A stretch of DNA of 64,000 nucleotides from Rhyacophila brunnea (taxonomy: Eukaryota; Arthropoda; Insecta; Trichoptera; Rhyacophilidae). The notes beneath the pieces were generated by a model. It was not told the origin of the DNA. It saw only the letters and a list, made by a program, of their open reading frames with translations, and did no database searches. Below are positions 23,596 through 34,632 of this stretch, piece by piece. Position numbers and translations under genes: made by a program. The stretch's first letter is position 1. Every line of letters starts with the position of its first letter. Location: contig JAGYXB010001064.1 in the NCBI GenBank assembly GCA_022495005.1, positions 62,001-126,000 of the forward strand, in the 5' to 3' direction.

Positions 23596-23715
23596 CACAA
23601 TGCTTACGGGCCCTTTTAATTAATTTTGTAATTAACGTGTTAATTTGCATTTGAAAAGTAATTAGCAAAAACACAATTTTGTGCGGCCCGTAAGCTATGG
23701 GTAAGCTATGGGTTA
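23596..23715. repeat. Short dispersed repeat with GCTTACGGGCC ends (copy 2)
   Basis: Nearly identical to 15,696-15,804. At its right end the 11-bp string GTAAGCTATGG is duplicated in tandem (23,690-23,711), a small slippage not present in copy 1. Confidence 0.7.
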
Positions 23716-24573
23716 TTTCTAAAGAAGCGACAGAATTGTCCTCTAAATGGAAAACCGTCACTGCTTTGAAAAGTTGGAAGGATACTATATCTATTCCTTA
23801 CTACCTACCTACCCCCACGTGACGTCACTGTAATACTTCATAACGTTGTAACAAACCCCACTGGTATGTTAAACACAGATATTAAATTAAATTTTTATAG
23901 CTTTGATTTCAACTGTACTATGTTACAATTTTTGTAACATTGTTTTGTATCATTTGTGTATACGAGTTTTATGACATTCAAAATGTCAAAACTACATTGA
24001 TGTAATTGACATGACAATAACGTTAGTCGAATTATCTCTTAGTATTTTCTTATGCAATAGTGTGCGTAGTAGAAACATTAGCCTCACCTATCTACAAAAA
24101 CCTAATCATTCTTGAATGTAAATACGTGTATAAAAATGTGTGCATGTGTGTGGTTGCTTACCTTCTCGCAAGACTTATCTAAATGATCACTAGCACACAA
24201 TTACGCACGCAATTCTTTTCGATATATGAACAGCGTTACCCAAAAACTCTTAACTGTTTTCAGGTCAACATTAATAATTTTATTATTACCATTTTCTTCA
24301 AACATACGAGTATTTGCGGCCTTTAATAAAATCTATGGTAATTGATAATATATAATTGTGATTACTTCAGAAACACACCCATTTAAAAAAATATGTTCAA
24401 TAAAGAGTGTTAAATTCTTGAACAATGTGAATTATTCAATAAAAAAAAATATTTTTTTAATAGTTATATAAATTTACAATTTACTTCGTTTTATAAATCC
24501 AAACTATTGAAATTACGATAGTATGTGATGGTTTATTTTGTTTTATAAAATTAACTATTGCAATATCTTTTCT

Positions 24574-24625
24574 TGGTTTACGGGGGGAAAAAAAAGAAAA
24601 GGTTTACGGGAAAAAAAAAAGAAAA
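24574..24625. repeat. Tandem duplication of GGTTTACGGG plus A-rich run
   Basis: The unit GGTTTACGGG followed by an A-rich stretch occurs twice in direct succession (starting near 24,575 and 24,601). It is a local slippage or unequal exchange product. Confidence 0.55.
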
Positions 24626-24747
24626 TAAATTTAGCTATTACAGTCAAATTTGTCTGTTTTGCAATTATCATAAATTTACCGAAAACTGCACGATGTATTC
24701 TTCTTCATTTTGGTGCAATCTTATAACGAATAAAACTTGTAGTATGT

Positions 24748-24812
24748 ACACCTCCCTATCCTGAGCTAGTCGTATCAGATCCCCAACGCCTTGGACAATT
24801 GAGCCACTTATG
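24748..24812 (-). mobile_element. Decayed tRNA-like SINE head
   Basis: The minus strand contains AAGTGGCTCAATTGTCCAAG, a good A-box region, followed by GGCGTTGGGGATCTGATAC, but the expected B-box is not found. Probably a truncated tRNA-derived SINE. Confidence 0.35.
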
Positions 24813-25439
24813 AATGGAGGTCGAATAACCAAGAGAATTTATTTTATAAGTATTCTGCATTCTATCTTTACCTACGCAGACGTTGACTTATTGAACTGCT
24901 GTTACTTATAATACTTACCTAAAATTGATATTTCTTACAGAAAACCGGCAAGATTGATAAAAAAAAAACTTTTTTTATCTTCCTCTTTTACCATTTAAAC
25001 TATCAACCATGACCAGAGCTCAATCATCCATGTATCCGATTCATAAAGACATATGGAAGAGACCGATCTTATTAAGAGATCGATTGAACGATAATATTCC
25101 TTCTGTAATATTTCCCCTGTCTATATACTTTATAAGTCTATATCTATAACGTACTCACTTATAATTTCAATAAAGATTACAACCCGCATTTTAGATTGTA
25201 GTAATAATTTTCTTTGGAATAAATTAGCACTAGGACAACTAGACGCCATGAAAGGTAGGCGCCGCACTGTCGAAAGAAATAACGTTCATTAATAAAATAA
25301 ATATACATTCGTTACGATTTAATACAGAATGTATACAAGTAAGTTTAATAAGTTTCTATCACTTAGTAATTTTAATTCATTTTGCTGTTAACGTAATGAT
25401 TTTTATTGCGGATTGAGAATTATTATGCCCAACGCTTCA

Positions 25440-25893
25440 TATAAAAATAATTACAAGATAAAAAGAACTTTTTATATACAACGTTTTTAAATTTTCTGTT
25501 GTATCATATAAACTTGACTTGACTAGCTTAAAAGATCAAAACAATTTGTACTTGATATAAATAATACTGAAATGTCATATTGATTTCCATAGTAACAGAC
25601 GTATATAGTAATATTAATAATTTAGTTTCTAGGATCCACTTAACAACCAATAATAGTTTTACTTTTTACGTATTTCTTCCGAAATAACTTTTCATACAAA
25701 ACAGAATTAACTGAAAATGAATACAAGTCTACTTAAAGATGGCTAAAAGTATTAAAAAATGCATTGGCATCGTGTTCTGATATATTCTAAAAGTTTCAAA
25801 TGTCTAGCTAGTCGGGAAGTTAGTTAAAAATCGATTGCAAAATTTGTACCGGACAAAGAACCACCGGACAAATAATAATACGAGCTAAGCAAA
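25440..25893 (-). mobile_element. Internal part of a pogo-like element (copy lacking TIRs)
   Basis: This interval matches, in inverted orientation, 37,695-38,150 inside the pogo-like element: for example TTCAAATGTCTAGCTAGTCG, AAGATGGCTAAAAG and GGACAAAGAACCACCGGACA. The terminal repeats present in the other copy are absent here. No open frame encodes a transposase. Confidence 0.72.
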
Positions 25894-25949
25894 GAAGTAA
25901 TAAAAAAAACTCTCTTCTCGTTGTAACTTAAATATAATATGTACGATTT

Positions 25950-26083
25950 AATCATTATATCATCCTGATTTTATCCACTGCTGGATGAAGGCCTCTCCAA
26001 ACTTATTCCACTTCTCTCGGTCCTGTGCGTTGCGTTGCCAAGTATTTCCGCAGAACTTTATCATTTCATCGATCCAGTGGCCG
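25950..26083 (-). mobile_element. RTE-type retrotransposon 3' end fragment
   Basis: The minus strand reads GHWIDEMIKFCGNTWQRNAQ then DREKWNKFGEAFIQQWIKSG and a TGA at 25,960-25,962. It is homologous to the C-terminus of the 16,505-16,940 element (TDELVKFGGNTWQ...FIQQWIDPG). Only about 40 codons remain, still free of stops. It shows the family's intact C-terminal sequence. Confidence 0.82.
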
Positions 26084-26735
26084 TTATTTAAGTGTGGATA
26101 TTTAAATTTTCACCAGTATTAAATAATATAATGATATATAAATATTATATATATATTAAAGTACATATAATTCAACGTCTCGAAATTTTCGAATTTCATT
26201 CGATTGCGTAGTGCCCAGTTGTCCCGGCGCCGAATCGTCCTAGACCCAATAAATTACCATTAGTACTGAATACTTTGGGTCAATCTGTATTATTACACCT
26301 AGCTATACAAACATTATAGGATCGTAGAGACGTTTCATGGAAACGGGCGCACCCAGCAACTATCCCGAAATCACCAATACACCCTAACAATCAAATAATG
26401 TATTCTGGAGTGGGTGTGTGGGTAATAGAAGATCGCAAAGGGGGAACTTTTGTGCGTGATTTCCAAATAAAGAAGTTCTATATCGGTACATAAGCGTAAG
26501 TACAAACGACGTACGTGGGTTCAGAATGACCGGCGGTAATGATGTAGGTCTTATAGGAGGAGTAGATTTCGTTTGAGTCAGGGCTGTTTTAACGAAATTT
26601 CAACGATCTTATGTTTGGTGACAAACATAACTAAAATTCTACACACTTGAGTTAGGTATTCGGCTGTTTCAATTTAACTTTTAATATAATATTATTAAGA
26701 TGTGTATTCATAATCAATGTTACAATAATAATTAC

Positions 26736-26759
26736 AATATATATATATATATATATATT
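26736..26759. repeat. (AT)n microsatellite
   Basis: An uninterrupted run of alternating A and T of about 22 bp. Confidence 0.9.
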
Positions 26760-26926
26760 TGGACTTACAATTTATTGAGAATGTATAAATTAGTTTTGCT
26801 TCTTTCAAAAACTAGTAACCAGTGGTAGATTTAGGAACATAGAGGACCACCACGGTAAAAAATAAAATAAAAACAATATCTCTTTATTTGGATTTATAAC
26901 AAATACATTGATAAGTACATACATAT

Positions 26927-27148
26927 AAACTCTACCTATATTGGCGGCTCTCGTGGTGCAGTGCGTAAGGTGCTTGCCTTCCACCCGAGAGTTCCTGGGT
27001 TGGATTCCCGGTCAGGACACACAATATTTATGTGTTTTTCTCAAAGCCTGGGTGTTTGTGATTGTTCAAAATTACTAACAACCACCTTGTACGAAAAAGC
27101 AAGGACATGGTTATTATAATTCTTAAAAAAAAAACTCTACCTATATTG
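26927..27148 (+). mobile_element. SINE family B with perfect 17-bp TSD
   Basis: A 188-bp element (26,944-27,131) sits between perfect copies of AAACTCTACCTATATTG (26,927-26,943 and 27,132-27,148). The head is tRNA-like: A-box region GTGGTGCAGTGCGTAAGGTG and B-box GGGTTGGATTCCC. The body has TTTTCTCAAAGCCTGGGTGT and it ends in a poly(A) tract at 27,124-27,131. The intact long TSD indicates a comparatively young insertion. Confidence 0.9.
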
Positions 27149-27253
27149 CAATAATAGTGCTTATCAAAAATCTACCTTCACGTCTTCACAGCATTATTTT
27201 GTTAACCTGTCCACGCGTATTTACATAAATAATGCGGTTTACAAATTCACATC

Positions 27254-27400
27254 GCAGCAGCCCTCTTGTCCAGTGCGAAAGGCGCTGGCCTTTTATCCGG
27301 GGGCTCCGAGTTCAACCCAGGTGAAGTCACAATAATATTATGTGATTTTCTCAAAGACTGGGTGTTCGCGATTGGTTTTCACTGCACTATTGTCGTTTCT
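27254..27400 (+). mobile_element. SINE family B (older copy)
   Basis: Matches the SINE at 26,944: GTCCAGTGCGAAAGGCGCTG (A-box region), GAGTTCAACCCAGG (B-box, decayed), TTTTCTCAAAGACTGGGTGT. It lies in the same orientation about 120 bp downstream. No TSD could be read. Confidence 0.78.
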
Positions 27401-27925
27401 TTATGGCCGATTTTAATGCTAAAAATAATATATACGTACATAAATATTACCTACTGTACATTGCATAGGCTAGAAAATAGTTCTAGCATTATTGAGATAT
27501 ATTTGCGTATTGCGAATTCGCGTCAATGATTATGAGAAAGTTTGCTAATGTATTCAGATTAATATTGTGATTTTTATGTAAAAGTGTGTCATGCACTAGT
27601 CAGGAGTATAAATTAATTAAAACAGGAAAACTTCACCATTCCCTCACATTTCACTTATTCCCTTTTTAAAAAAATGTAAATACTAATTAGCTCAATGCAT
27701 TGTTGATTCTTGGAATAAATTTCCTGGAAATCTTTTTTAATTATTATTTATGTTCATATATAAATACTCCATCTGTTTATTTACTTACAATCTATGCTCA
27801 TGTATACGTTATTTAAACTGTTAACATAGTAGGTAGGTACATATACGTTTTTATTACCTTTTTTTTGATAATTGTAATAATGAATGATGTACAGTGAATA
27901 ATCGACCTCAAGTGTAGGTCCTTTT
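27401..27925. other. AT-rich non-coding stretch
   Basis: No supported feature. Confidence 0.5.
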
Positions 27926-28160
27926 TTTGTCGACCTGTGTTGCCGCGACGCACTGATGGACGACTCCTGTCGGAGGAGTTGGTACTCATTCGTTCGCTTG
28001 CACCGGCCGTGCCAAAGACGTCTCGGCCCGGCCGAAGTATTGATTTGGTAAAATGCGATTTCTGCCCACTGCTCACTGCCTGTGTTCCACCACTAGCTCG
28101 CCGGGCGTACATACAAAAACATCGTACATCAAAATGGGCCTTTTTTCCTACGTAGGTACG
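27926..28160. other. GC-rich patch, possible exon, strand undecided
   Basis: Composition rises sharply (TCTCGGCCCGGCCGAAG, GCTCGCCGGGCGTAC). Open frames cover it on both strands: plus 27,937-28,155, and minus 28,112 downward, where the Ser/Arg-rich text RPGRDVFGTAGASERMSTNS looks more like protein. Neither is a recognised family, and no convincing pair of splice sites frames it. It may be an exon, a promoter island or a relic. Confidence 0.3.
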
Positions 28161-28443
28161 TTCTCCGTAGACGTAACGACGTTAGAAGGCACTCGCCTAC
28201 GATCCCTCCGTGTGCTACTTTAAAAACTTTTGCGATCCCTTATTGCGTCTGATTCTTCCTTTTGTTTCACGTGCCTCTTTGAGAAACACAGAGTAAAGGG
28301 GCTCACGTGCATACACATAGGTACATTCTTTTCAAAGAATGACTAGTGGATTTGTGTGATGTTGAATAATGAAAGATATAAAATAAAACAAATTTGCATG
28401 GATATTTGACAACTTACATATTTCACATGGGCAATAACTATGT
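28161..28443. other. Non-coding stretch
   Basis: Nothing recognisable. Confidence 0.45.
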
Positions 28444-29142
28444 GAAATCGCTTCGGAAATCGATATATTCCACTTACGTGAGAGTGATTGTAGGTGTAAA
28501 TTGTTTTATAAGTTTTTAAGATAGGGTCTATCAATCATGGCCCCCACATCCTGAAGCGGGCCCCCAGACTAGGATGGTTGGTGCCCCCCCCTACCTATCG
28601 CTTAGGATAAAGGCAGTGTGACGCGCTGCAGTAGTATTTTCCAAAATGGTGTACGCGGTAAAATTATGGTGTATTTTTAGCGATTTTTTTGTATTTTTAA
28701 TATGTACTTACCTACTTACATCCATTTGAATTCAATAAAAATTGCATCATACAATCAAATATTTTAAATTATTAATATCATTGAAGTAAAATAGCACCGC
28801 AGGCGACTTTTTTTTATTATTAGGGCAATTTGTGATTTGTATTTATCTCATTTATCGGGTCGACTCGCCACACAGGGCCCTTCCTGAACCCGGGCCCCCA
28901 GGCTAGAGCCCTGTCAGCCCCCCCCCCCTTGTGGGGGCCATGCTATCAATAGTTCACTCTGTGTGCTTCCATATACTTTTATTTATATTATTTTATTTCT
29001 TATTGTATTATTAACTCACATTGCTCTGTATTTATATTTCAAAAATTGTTAACACTTATTGTGTGCCATGTCGTGAACGCTTTAAATTTATAACTTGTTA
29101 TGTTCATTATATGTAAAATAAATAAATTTGAATTTGAATATT
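28444..29142 (+). mobile_element. Jockey/CR1-type retrotransposon 3' end, split by a hAT insert
   Basis: The sequence from GAAATCGCTTCGG (28,444) to the TTTGAATTTGAAT tail (about 29,142) aligns with 11,579-11,860: ATATTCCACTTACGTGAG, AAGTTTTTAAGATAGGGTCT, then, after the insert, GTGTGCTTCCATATACTTTT and TATGTAAAATAAATAAA. Only the last few codons and the 3' UTR remain. The element at 28,536-28,942 interrupts it and is therefore younger. Confidence 0.85.
28528..28950 (+). mobile_element. hAT-like miniature element, family 1 (best-preserved copy)
   Basis: A 407-bp element (28,536-28,942) has perfect 12-bp terminal inverted repeats CATGGCCCCCAC / GTGGGGGCCATG. It is flanked by a perfect 8-bp TSD CTATCAAT (28,528-28,535 and 28,943-28,950). 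Next to the ends are GC-rich subterminal blocks; the middle is AT-rich. No frame encodes a transposase, so it is non-autonomous. The perfect TSD and TIRs make it the reference copy for the family (others at 2,155 and 21,298). Confidence 0.92.
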
Positions 29143-29617
29143 TTTAAAACGAATAAATTAAATATACGATTCGACAATGCGTTTGTTAAGTAGAGTTACC
29201 GTTATGATATTATGGCCTAACTAAATCATTGATTGACCTCTAAACAGACCAAATTTAAATTTATTCAAAAATCCCGCTCTTTCGGGATATAATTTCAAAA
29301 TTTACCAACATAGGCCGCCCGGTCACTAGATTGCTAGCACAAAGTGGCTGCAATAAGGAATTTTGAAAAACAGCAGTTGTCAAAAGTCGGACGAGCGAGT
29401 ATGCCATTTTTTTATTACCAACCTATAACAGAAACTCATGTTCTAACAACATATTGTAATCGAATAATATTTATAACTGGGCGGCGATGTCCGCGTCGCC
29501 CATTCAGTAGCGACACCATTATTTGTAACCATATGTAACATTATACCTTATTGTACCCAAATGTAGCTTACTTGCCTTGAAGAATAATAATGTCCCCACG
29601 AGTTAAATGCAGTATTT

Positions 29618-30190
29618 CAATACATCAGTAGCAAAAGGTGGAGGTAGGCTGTTAAGATCCGCCTTAAATTGTGCACACTAAGCTTCGTCATACGTATTTG
29701 TTTTCATTGAAATAAGACTTCAATTTACAGATGGTGTTGGCTGGTTTTTAAAAATCATTTAACCCCTGCGAAAACGAAGCCATAATATACAATAGTCAAA
29801 AAATACTCGACTATCTATACATAACTTTGGATATTTTATAGACAGAATAATATTTTATATTTATTATAGATTTGTTTAGGCAGGAGATAATGAATTTAAA
29901 GAATGAACCAGCAATATGTTTTATAATATGTATTCTTAATCCAACGAAAACAATTAAGTATGAATAAAAAAGTGTGCACAATTGTTTCGTATCGCCCAAA
30001 ATATACCACAACTATTATGGTTTGGTTTAGGCAGGGATTAATTACTTTTTAATAACTAACCAATAACATCTGTAAATTGTGGTCTTAGTTCAATAATAAC
30101 AAATACGTATGGCTAACAAAGTTTAATATACACTATTTATGGCGGATTTTAACAGCCTACCTCCACTCTTCGCTACCTACTGCAATACAT
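29618..30190. mobile_element. hAT-like non-autonomous element with perfect 8-bp TSD
   Basis: A 557-bp element (29,626-30,182) lies between perfect copies of CAATACAT (29,618-29,625 and 30,183-30,190). The left end is CAGTAGCAAAAGGTGGAGGT and the right end in complement is CAGTAGGTAGCGAAGAGTGG; both continue AGGTAGGCTGTTAA and (A/G)ATCCGCC, giving TIRs of roughly 40 bp with a 4-bp indel. The interior is AT-rich without a transposase frame. Isolated related ends occur at 23,383 and 44,144-44,158. Confidence 0.9.
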
Positions 30191-31317
30191 CAAATCCACC
30201 CTCTCCAAGAAATCTCACTCGATCATATTCTTTAATAAATTGACATAATGTCATTAGTTTACAGTAGGTAGGTATACCGCATTTTTAAGTACATAATCAA
30301 TAGGACCAATCACCGAAGTAGGTATATAAGATACCTACAAAATAAATGAATAATATGTGATGGTCCCAATTACAGGAATACATAGAAAACATTATTAAAT
30401 CAAATATAATAGTAATTAAGAATCGCACAATATAGTAGAGGGAGAAATTAAAAATGAGCATAAAAACAGGAAAATAATAGAAAATACGTAATATTGGTAC
30501 CACTGAGATATGGTGTTGGAGGCACATGATAACGTCCACTCTTACATTTTCCAGGAATCACTTCAAATCCAGTACGACCCTACTCACCGCCATCTTTAGA
30601 TTAATAAAGCCTGAGCATAACTTTTTGCACAAGCAATGAGTGGTCCACTTAGAACAATGACAGGCAATGACAGTTCATACATAGACAACAACGGGAGGGG
30701 CGGAATAAGTAGGACCAGTCGTTGTGAATGCATCGGCTTTCTACTTGAGTCGGCAATGCCTTACTACATCACAAATTTTATGAATTCAACCATCAAAGAC
30801 GAATATCCCGTGCTGAAAGACAGGTTGTTTAAAATATTTATATAATATTTTTCTCACCCTCCGTCCATTTTTTAAATTACTTTTATTAGATAGGTACATA
30901 TTTTATTGCTCCTATTTTTAGGTATTGTATTTAATGAAAACAAAATATATTGCGTAAACTGGTGGTAAACACTGGCAATGGCGGTTTACATCACAATAGC
31001 AAAATGCGTCTGTTAAAAAAAAACTGTGCATTATATATAACCATTGAAAATTTAAATCTTACTGTTTTTCTGTAATTCGAATTAAGAATGCATAATGGAT
31101 TTTTTGAAGATGTATAATATCATCATACCACGTGGACATAATCTTGAAATAGAGGAAGGAAAAAATTCTTCTGGCATTGCGGCCACGACGAAATCACTTT
31201 GAAACAGTGTTAGTTTCGTTTAAAAGTAACGATACCAACAGCTAAATGATTCGCCTTCACTCCTAAAAGAATCTGACACCATTCTACCAATATGTTTCTA
31301 CTCTAAAACGTTACCGT
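30191..31317. other. Non-coding stretch
   Basis: AT-rich. A moderately GC-balanced segment at 30,540-30,840 contains a 69-codon frame (30,636-30,845) with no recognisable domain or splice context. Confidence 0.4.
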
Positions 31318-31445
31318 AAACCAATATAAATTGTTCGCTGGGTGAGAGCGTCACATGACATGCTAACATTTGACATATCATTCAATACTTTTTTTATACA
31401 GTGATGAGCTTAGTTCTAAGTTCGGACACCGGACGATTTATGATA
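31318..31445 (+). repeat. Dispersed repeat (partner inverted at 54,290-54,440)
   Basis: The segment with AATATAAATTGTTC, GCTAACATTTGACATATCA, TCAATACTTTTTTTATA and GGACACCGGACGATTTATGA aligns with the reverse complement of 54,290-54,440. The family is unknown to me; neither copy has visible ends. Confidence 0.65.
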
Positions 31446-31538
31446 TATATCTATACTAATATTGTCTTTAGGTACGATACCGACATCAAGTATCTATAGG
31501 TACTTTACTTTGATATAATATCTCTAGATAAATCATTT

Positions 31539-31681
31539 TACAGTGGCACCATGGGTACGGCAAAAGTGGCTTGCAGTTGTGGTGGTATTAATTTGTTATT
31601 TGTTAGATAGCATTGAAACAGGGATTGCATTTGCAGCGAACAATTCCAACACACCCGCGAATCGTCTATGATGCCACTGTA
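31539..31681. mobile_element. Small Tc1/mariner-type MITE
   Basis: A 139-bp segment (31,541-31,679) begins CAGTGGCACCAT and ends with the complement of CAGTGGCATCAT (11 of 12 equal), with TA on both sides (31,539-31,540; 31,680-31,681). CAGT ends and TA duplications are typical of Tc1/mariner elements. No coding capacity. Confidence 0.6.
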
Positions 31682-33171
31682 TAATAATTATATCCATATT
31701 ATTAGGTGAAGAGTATAGTATGTATAAAACCTAATATGATAAGTTAATGGCTAACAACTATTTCTCGCTACAAAAAAGTCGTTTCATAGTATTTTTATGT
31801 GAGTTTGGATTAATTGATTCTTCACACAGAATACACCACTCCATGCAATATCTAACACAGCGAAAGTTATATTTTTCCAGAAAACGTTATAGACAACATT
31901 CTGACAAAAATATATACAAATCATCCCTATTGCAATTTAGTTAATATTCAGTTTTAATTAGGTATATGTATACAATATAATATATTCTTAAGATAAGCAT
32001 GTGGCGTTGGGAGAAAAAAAACAATAACGACGTAAACAAATTAACGCAGTTTGCAAATTGACCGGTATTATAATGCAGGTAGAGTTCATATTTCCATCAC
32101 TTTATTCTGTATTAATACTATCGACCGAAGGTACTTGATGGAATTTGAATTTAAATTCTAATATATTTAAGTTTTGTACTATTCTATTTGAGTCCTTTTT
32201 TGTGACCCGAGTTTCGCCTTTCGGCATATTCAGGCACTGTGTACACTCACCAAAAGGTAAATATACACTGAAATGGAATAGTATAAAACTTAAATCCATT
32301 ATAACTTTATTCTGTATTTATATGTTAATTACAAAAGAATAAAATTTGTTCTGACAGATCAGAATATATGTTGCTTGGTATCATTTTATTCTTTACATTT
32401 ACATATAAGTATCGTGTATTTAATACATGAATAGATTCGTTATATGTACATTAAAAACGTAGAATAAAGAAGCCTGCGATCTTATTTCATGATTAACCAA
32501 GTTCACCCTAATAGTTTGCTACGTCAAAATCAGTTTACGCCCGCCCGAAGTCTTCTTGGACAATATTATCAACAGTCATTATTTATTGCTAAACATTGAA
32601 AACTAAGTATTTCGTTTTAAAATTTTCGTATTAAACAAGCTACGAAATCTACGAATCATTTATTTAAATCACAACTAATAATACTTAGGTACATATTTAA
32701 TTTGATTCAGTTTTACTCAATGTTTATTTAGTTTTATCTTTGCGAAGAATGCTAGGAAGTTACTAGAATAGATAACTTTTAATTAACATACGTAGATAAT
32801 GTAGGCTTGCGCTTCTAGTAATTATTATCCGGAAGCTAAAGCAAAAATGTGTCATTTTCCGAATAATTTTCTGAGTTATGTTAATGTTAATTGAAAACGC
32901 GCGTCCTATATTTCGGATCTGAAATTATTGCAGAGTATTTGACCCAGTTGAAAAAAATCTATACATACATTAAAATAGGTTTATGTATTTTGCCCTAACT
33001 TGGAATATTTCTTTTTTAAATATGTCATGATTAAGAGAAGCAAATAAAGATAACATAATATCAAATAAAAATATTATTTCTGTAAAGTTTATAAGAAGAA
33101 TATTAAATTTAAGAGTTGTAACATTATTATTAGTGAAGATACATAAATTGTTATAGAAAAATCTTTGAATA
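31682..33171. other. AT-rich non-coding stretch
   Basis: No gene or repeat recognised. The pair AATTTGAATTTAAATTC near 32,141-32,160 is a local palindrome. Confidence 0.45.
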
Positions 33172-33255
33172 CATCTTGGATCGAGTGGGATTCGAACAAC
33201 TCGTTTTTACTTTACAAGCAAGAAGTGCTCTCGACCAATTAAAGTCGTGTCCGAA
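33172..33255 (-). mobile_element. tRNA-like SINE head
   Basis: The minus strand has TTTAATTGGTCGAGAGCAC (A-box region) and GTTGTTCGAATCCCACTCG (B-box) about 25 bp further on. Stem pairing is imperfect, so I read it as a SINE promoter or a tRNA pseudogene. Confidence 0.5.
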
Positions 33256-33377
33256 GTTCGCCGTATCACACTTCACCGTGAAATGTTGTATCGGAATTAC
33301 ATAGCCGTATATTAAATAACGTCCAACCTCTTTGGGTAGTATAGTAGTGACATAAAATTCATGTCTAAATAAAACAC

Positions 33378-33745
33378 GGTTCTTGTGGGTTTACACTTTA
33401 GCCGATATTTTGGATTATTTGTTATGTTACACCCACGGTGCCCGCGTGACTTAAGCGTTGGACTATCACGCCGTGGGTCCCAGGTTCGAATCCTGGGTCT
33501 GGCAAGTACTTACACATAATGTTTTTCAATTTGTGTGTGTCAGGGTATGGACCTAATAGGTTGAGCAAGTGGCTGACATCCATTTCTCGTAAAAAACAAA
33601 ATCTGTCAATACAAACCTCTACTCTGTGGAGGCCCATATGATCTTATTAGGATCGGACATGGTCGACAGATTTGTTATGTTAGGTTAGGTTTTCATTAAA
33701 TTCATGAATTTTGCCAAAATCAGCTATAAAAATTGAATTAATATT
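33378..33745. mobile_element. CCTAA-core MITE, half copy split by a SINE
   Basis: From GGTTCTTGTGGGTTTACA (33,378) through TAGCCGATATTTTGGATT, then after the SINE GGTTAGGTTTTCATTAAA, TTCATGAATTTTGCCAAAAT and CAGCTATAAAAATTG. This is the reverse complement arrangement of the copies at 36,059 and 42,436. The distal end is missing. The SINE at 33,430-33,669 interrupts it and is younger. Confidence 0.75.
33417..33682 (+). mobile_element. SINE family A, full-length, inserted in a MITE
   Basis: A 240-bp element (33,430-33,669) is flanked by perfect 13-bp TSDs ATTTGTTATGTTA (33,417-33,429; 33,670-33,682). It begins CACCCACGGTGCCCGCGTG, with a B-box GGTTCGAATCC, and shares the body of the 15-kb copy (TGACATCCATTTCTCGTAAA, GATCGGACATGGTCGAC). 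Removing the SINE and one TSD restores a continuous MITE sequence. This copy lacks a poly(A) tail. Confidence 0.92.
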
Positions 33746-34626
33746 CATATTGAATCTAATAAAATTGGAGACCGTAGAGAATACGGTCATCTCTTTTCGA
33801 TAAGAAAGCTCACGGCGAACTGTGCAATGGTGAAATGTGTTACGTACAATTTACATGTAACTAATTACAGTACCGTCCCAACTTTCTTGTAAATTATTCC
33901 TAATAACCACGCTGTCTTTCAATTTTCTGTCTTTTCGGTCAGGAAATTGATAAGTACTATCTTTTGTAATATGAATCAATATGATCTACTTATGGAGTCA
34001 GGACTAATAAAATTCTGTGTAATTAGCTACATCCGCTTTCTTTATTTACTTTCGCATATTATTTTTGGATCCGAGTTTTTCATTATTAGTTTTTTAATTG
34101 TTTTATTAAATCTCATCATTTATTTATTTAATTATTTGATATCTTAGATTGTCTTATAAAGTAATGATTTAAGACGAATGCTTAGCTTACCAGACGTAGG
34201 TACATAGCGGAAAATACACAAATTGCAATTTTGAAACAATTTAAAATGTAGTATATTAAGTTTTCTCTTACGCAGCATATTGTAATGTACTTATACTGTA
34301 AAATATTAAACGTGTATAACTTGAAATCTTTTTTTCATTATTTTTTAAATCGACATTCAATATTGTGAACATACGGAAATTTGATTCGATATAAATAAAA
34401 TAGATTTCAAGATACTAATACAGGGATATCTAACCAGTAAGCGGCGAAGCTATTTTAAAGTGCTCTTGACATTGACAACAAAATATTAACTATATTATAC
34501 ATAATTTTAATGAGAAATTTTAGTAGTGGCTTTTATTAGTGTTTAGGTAGGTAGTATAATTTCTGAAGCCGTTTCGAATCACACGCCTGTAAAACTACAC
34601 ATGTTGTTTTTTCAATGCTTGTTTGA
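33746..34626. other. AT-rich non-coding stretch
   Basis: No supported feature; the frame at 33,947-34,147 is hydrophobic AT-rich text with no homology I can see. Confidence 0.45.
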
Positions 34627-34632
34627 TATAGA

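Larger units (their letters stand above)
25218..26256. mobile_element. Possible 1-kb composite DNA element with 9-bp TSD
   Basis: AATAAATTA at 25,218-25,226 recurs at 26,248-26,256. The enclosed 1,021 bp begins GCACTAGGACAACTAGACGCC and its other end reads in complement GGGTCTAGGACGATTCGG, sharing CTAGGAC near the terminus. A 9-bp TSD would fit a Mutator-like element. The interior carries a pogo-like fragment and an RTE tail. The TSD is pure A/T and could be chance. Confidence 0.4.

Noticed and set aside
33172..33255. A functional tRNA gene
   Set aside because: A- and B-boxes are recognisable, but the acceptor stem does not pair well and no terminator run follows at the expected place.
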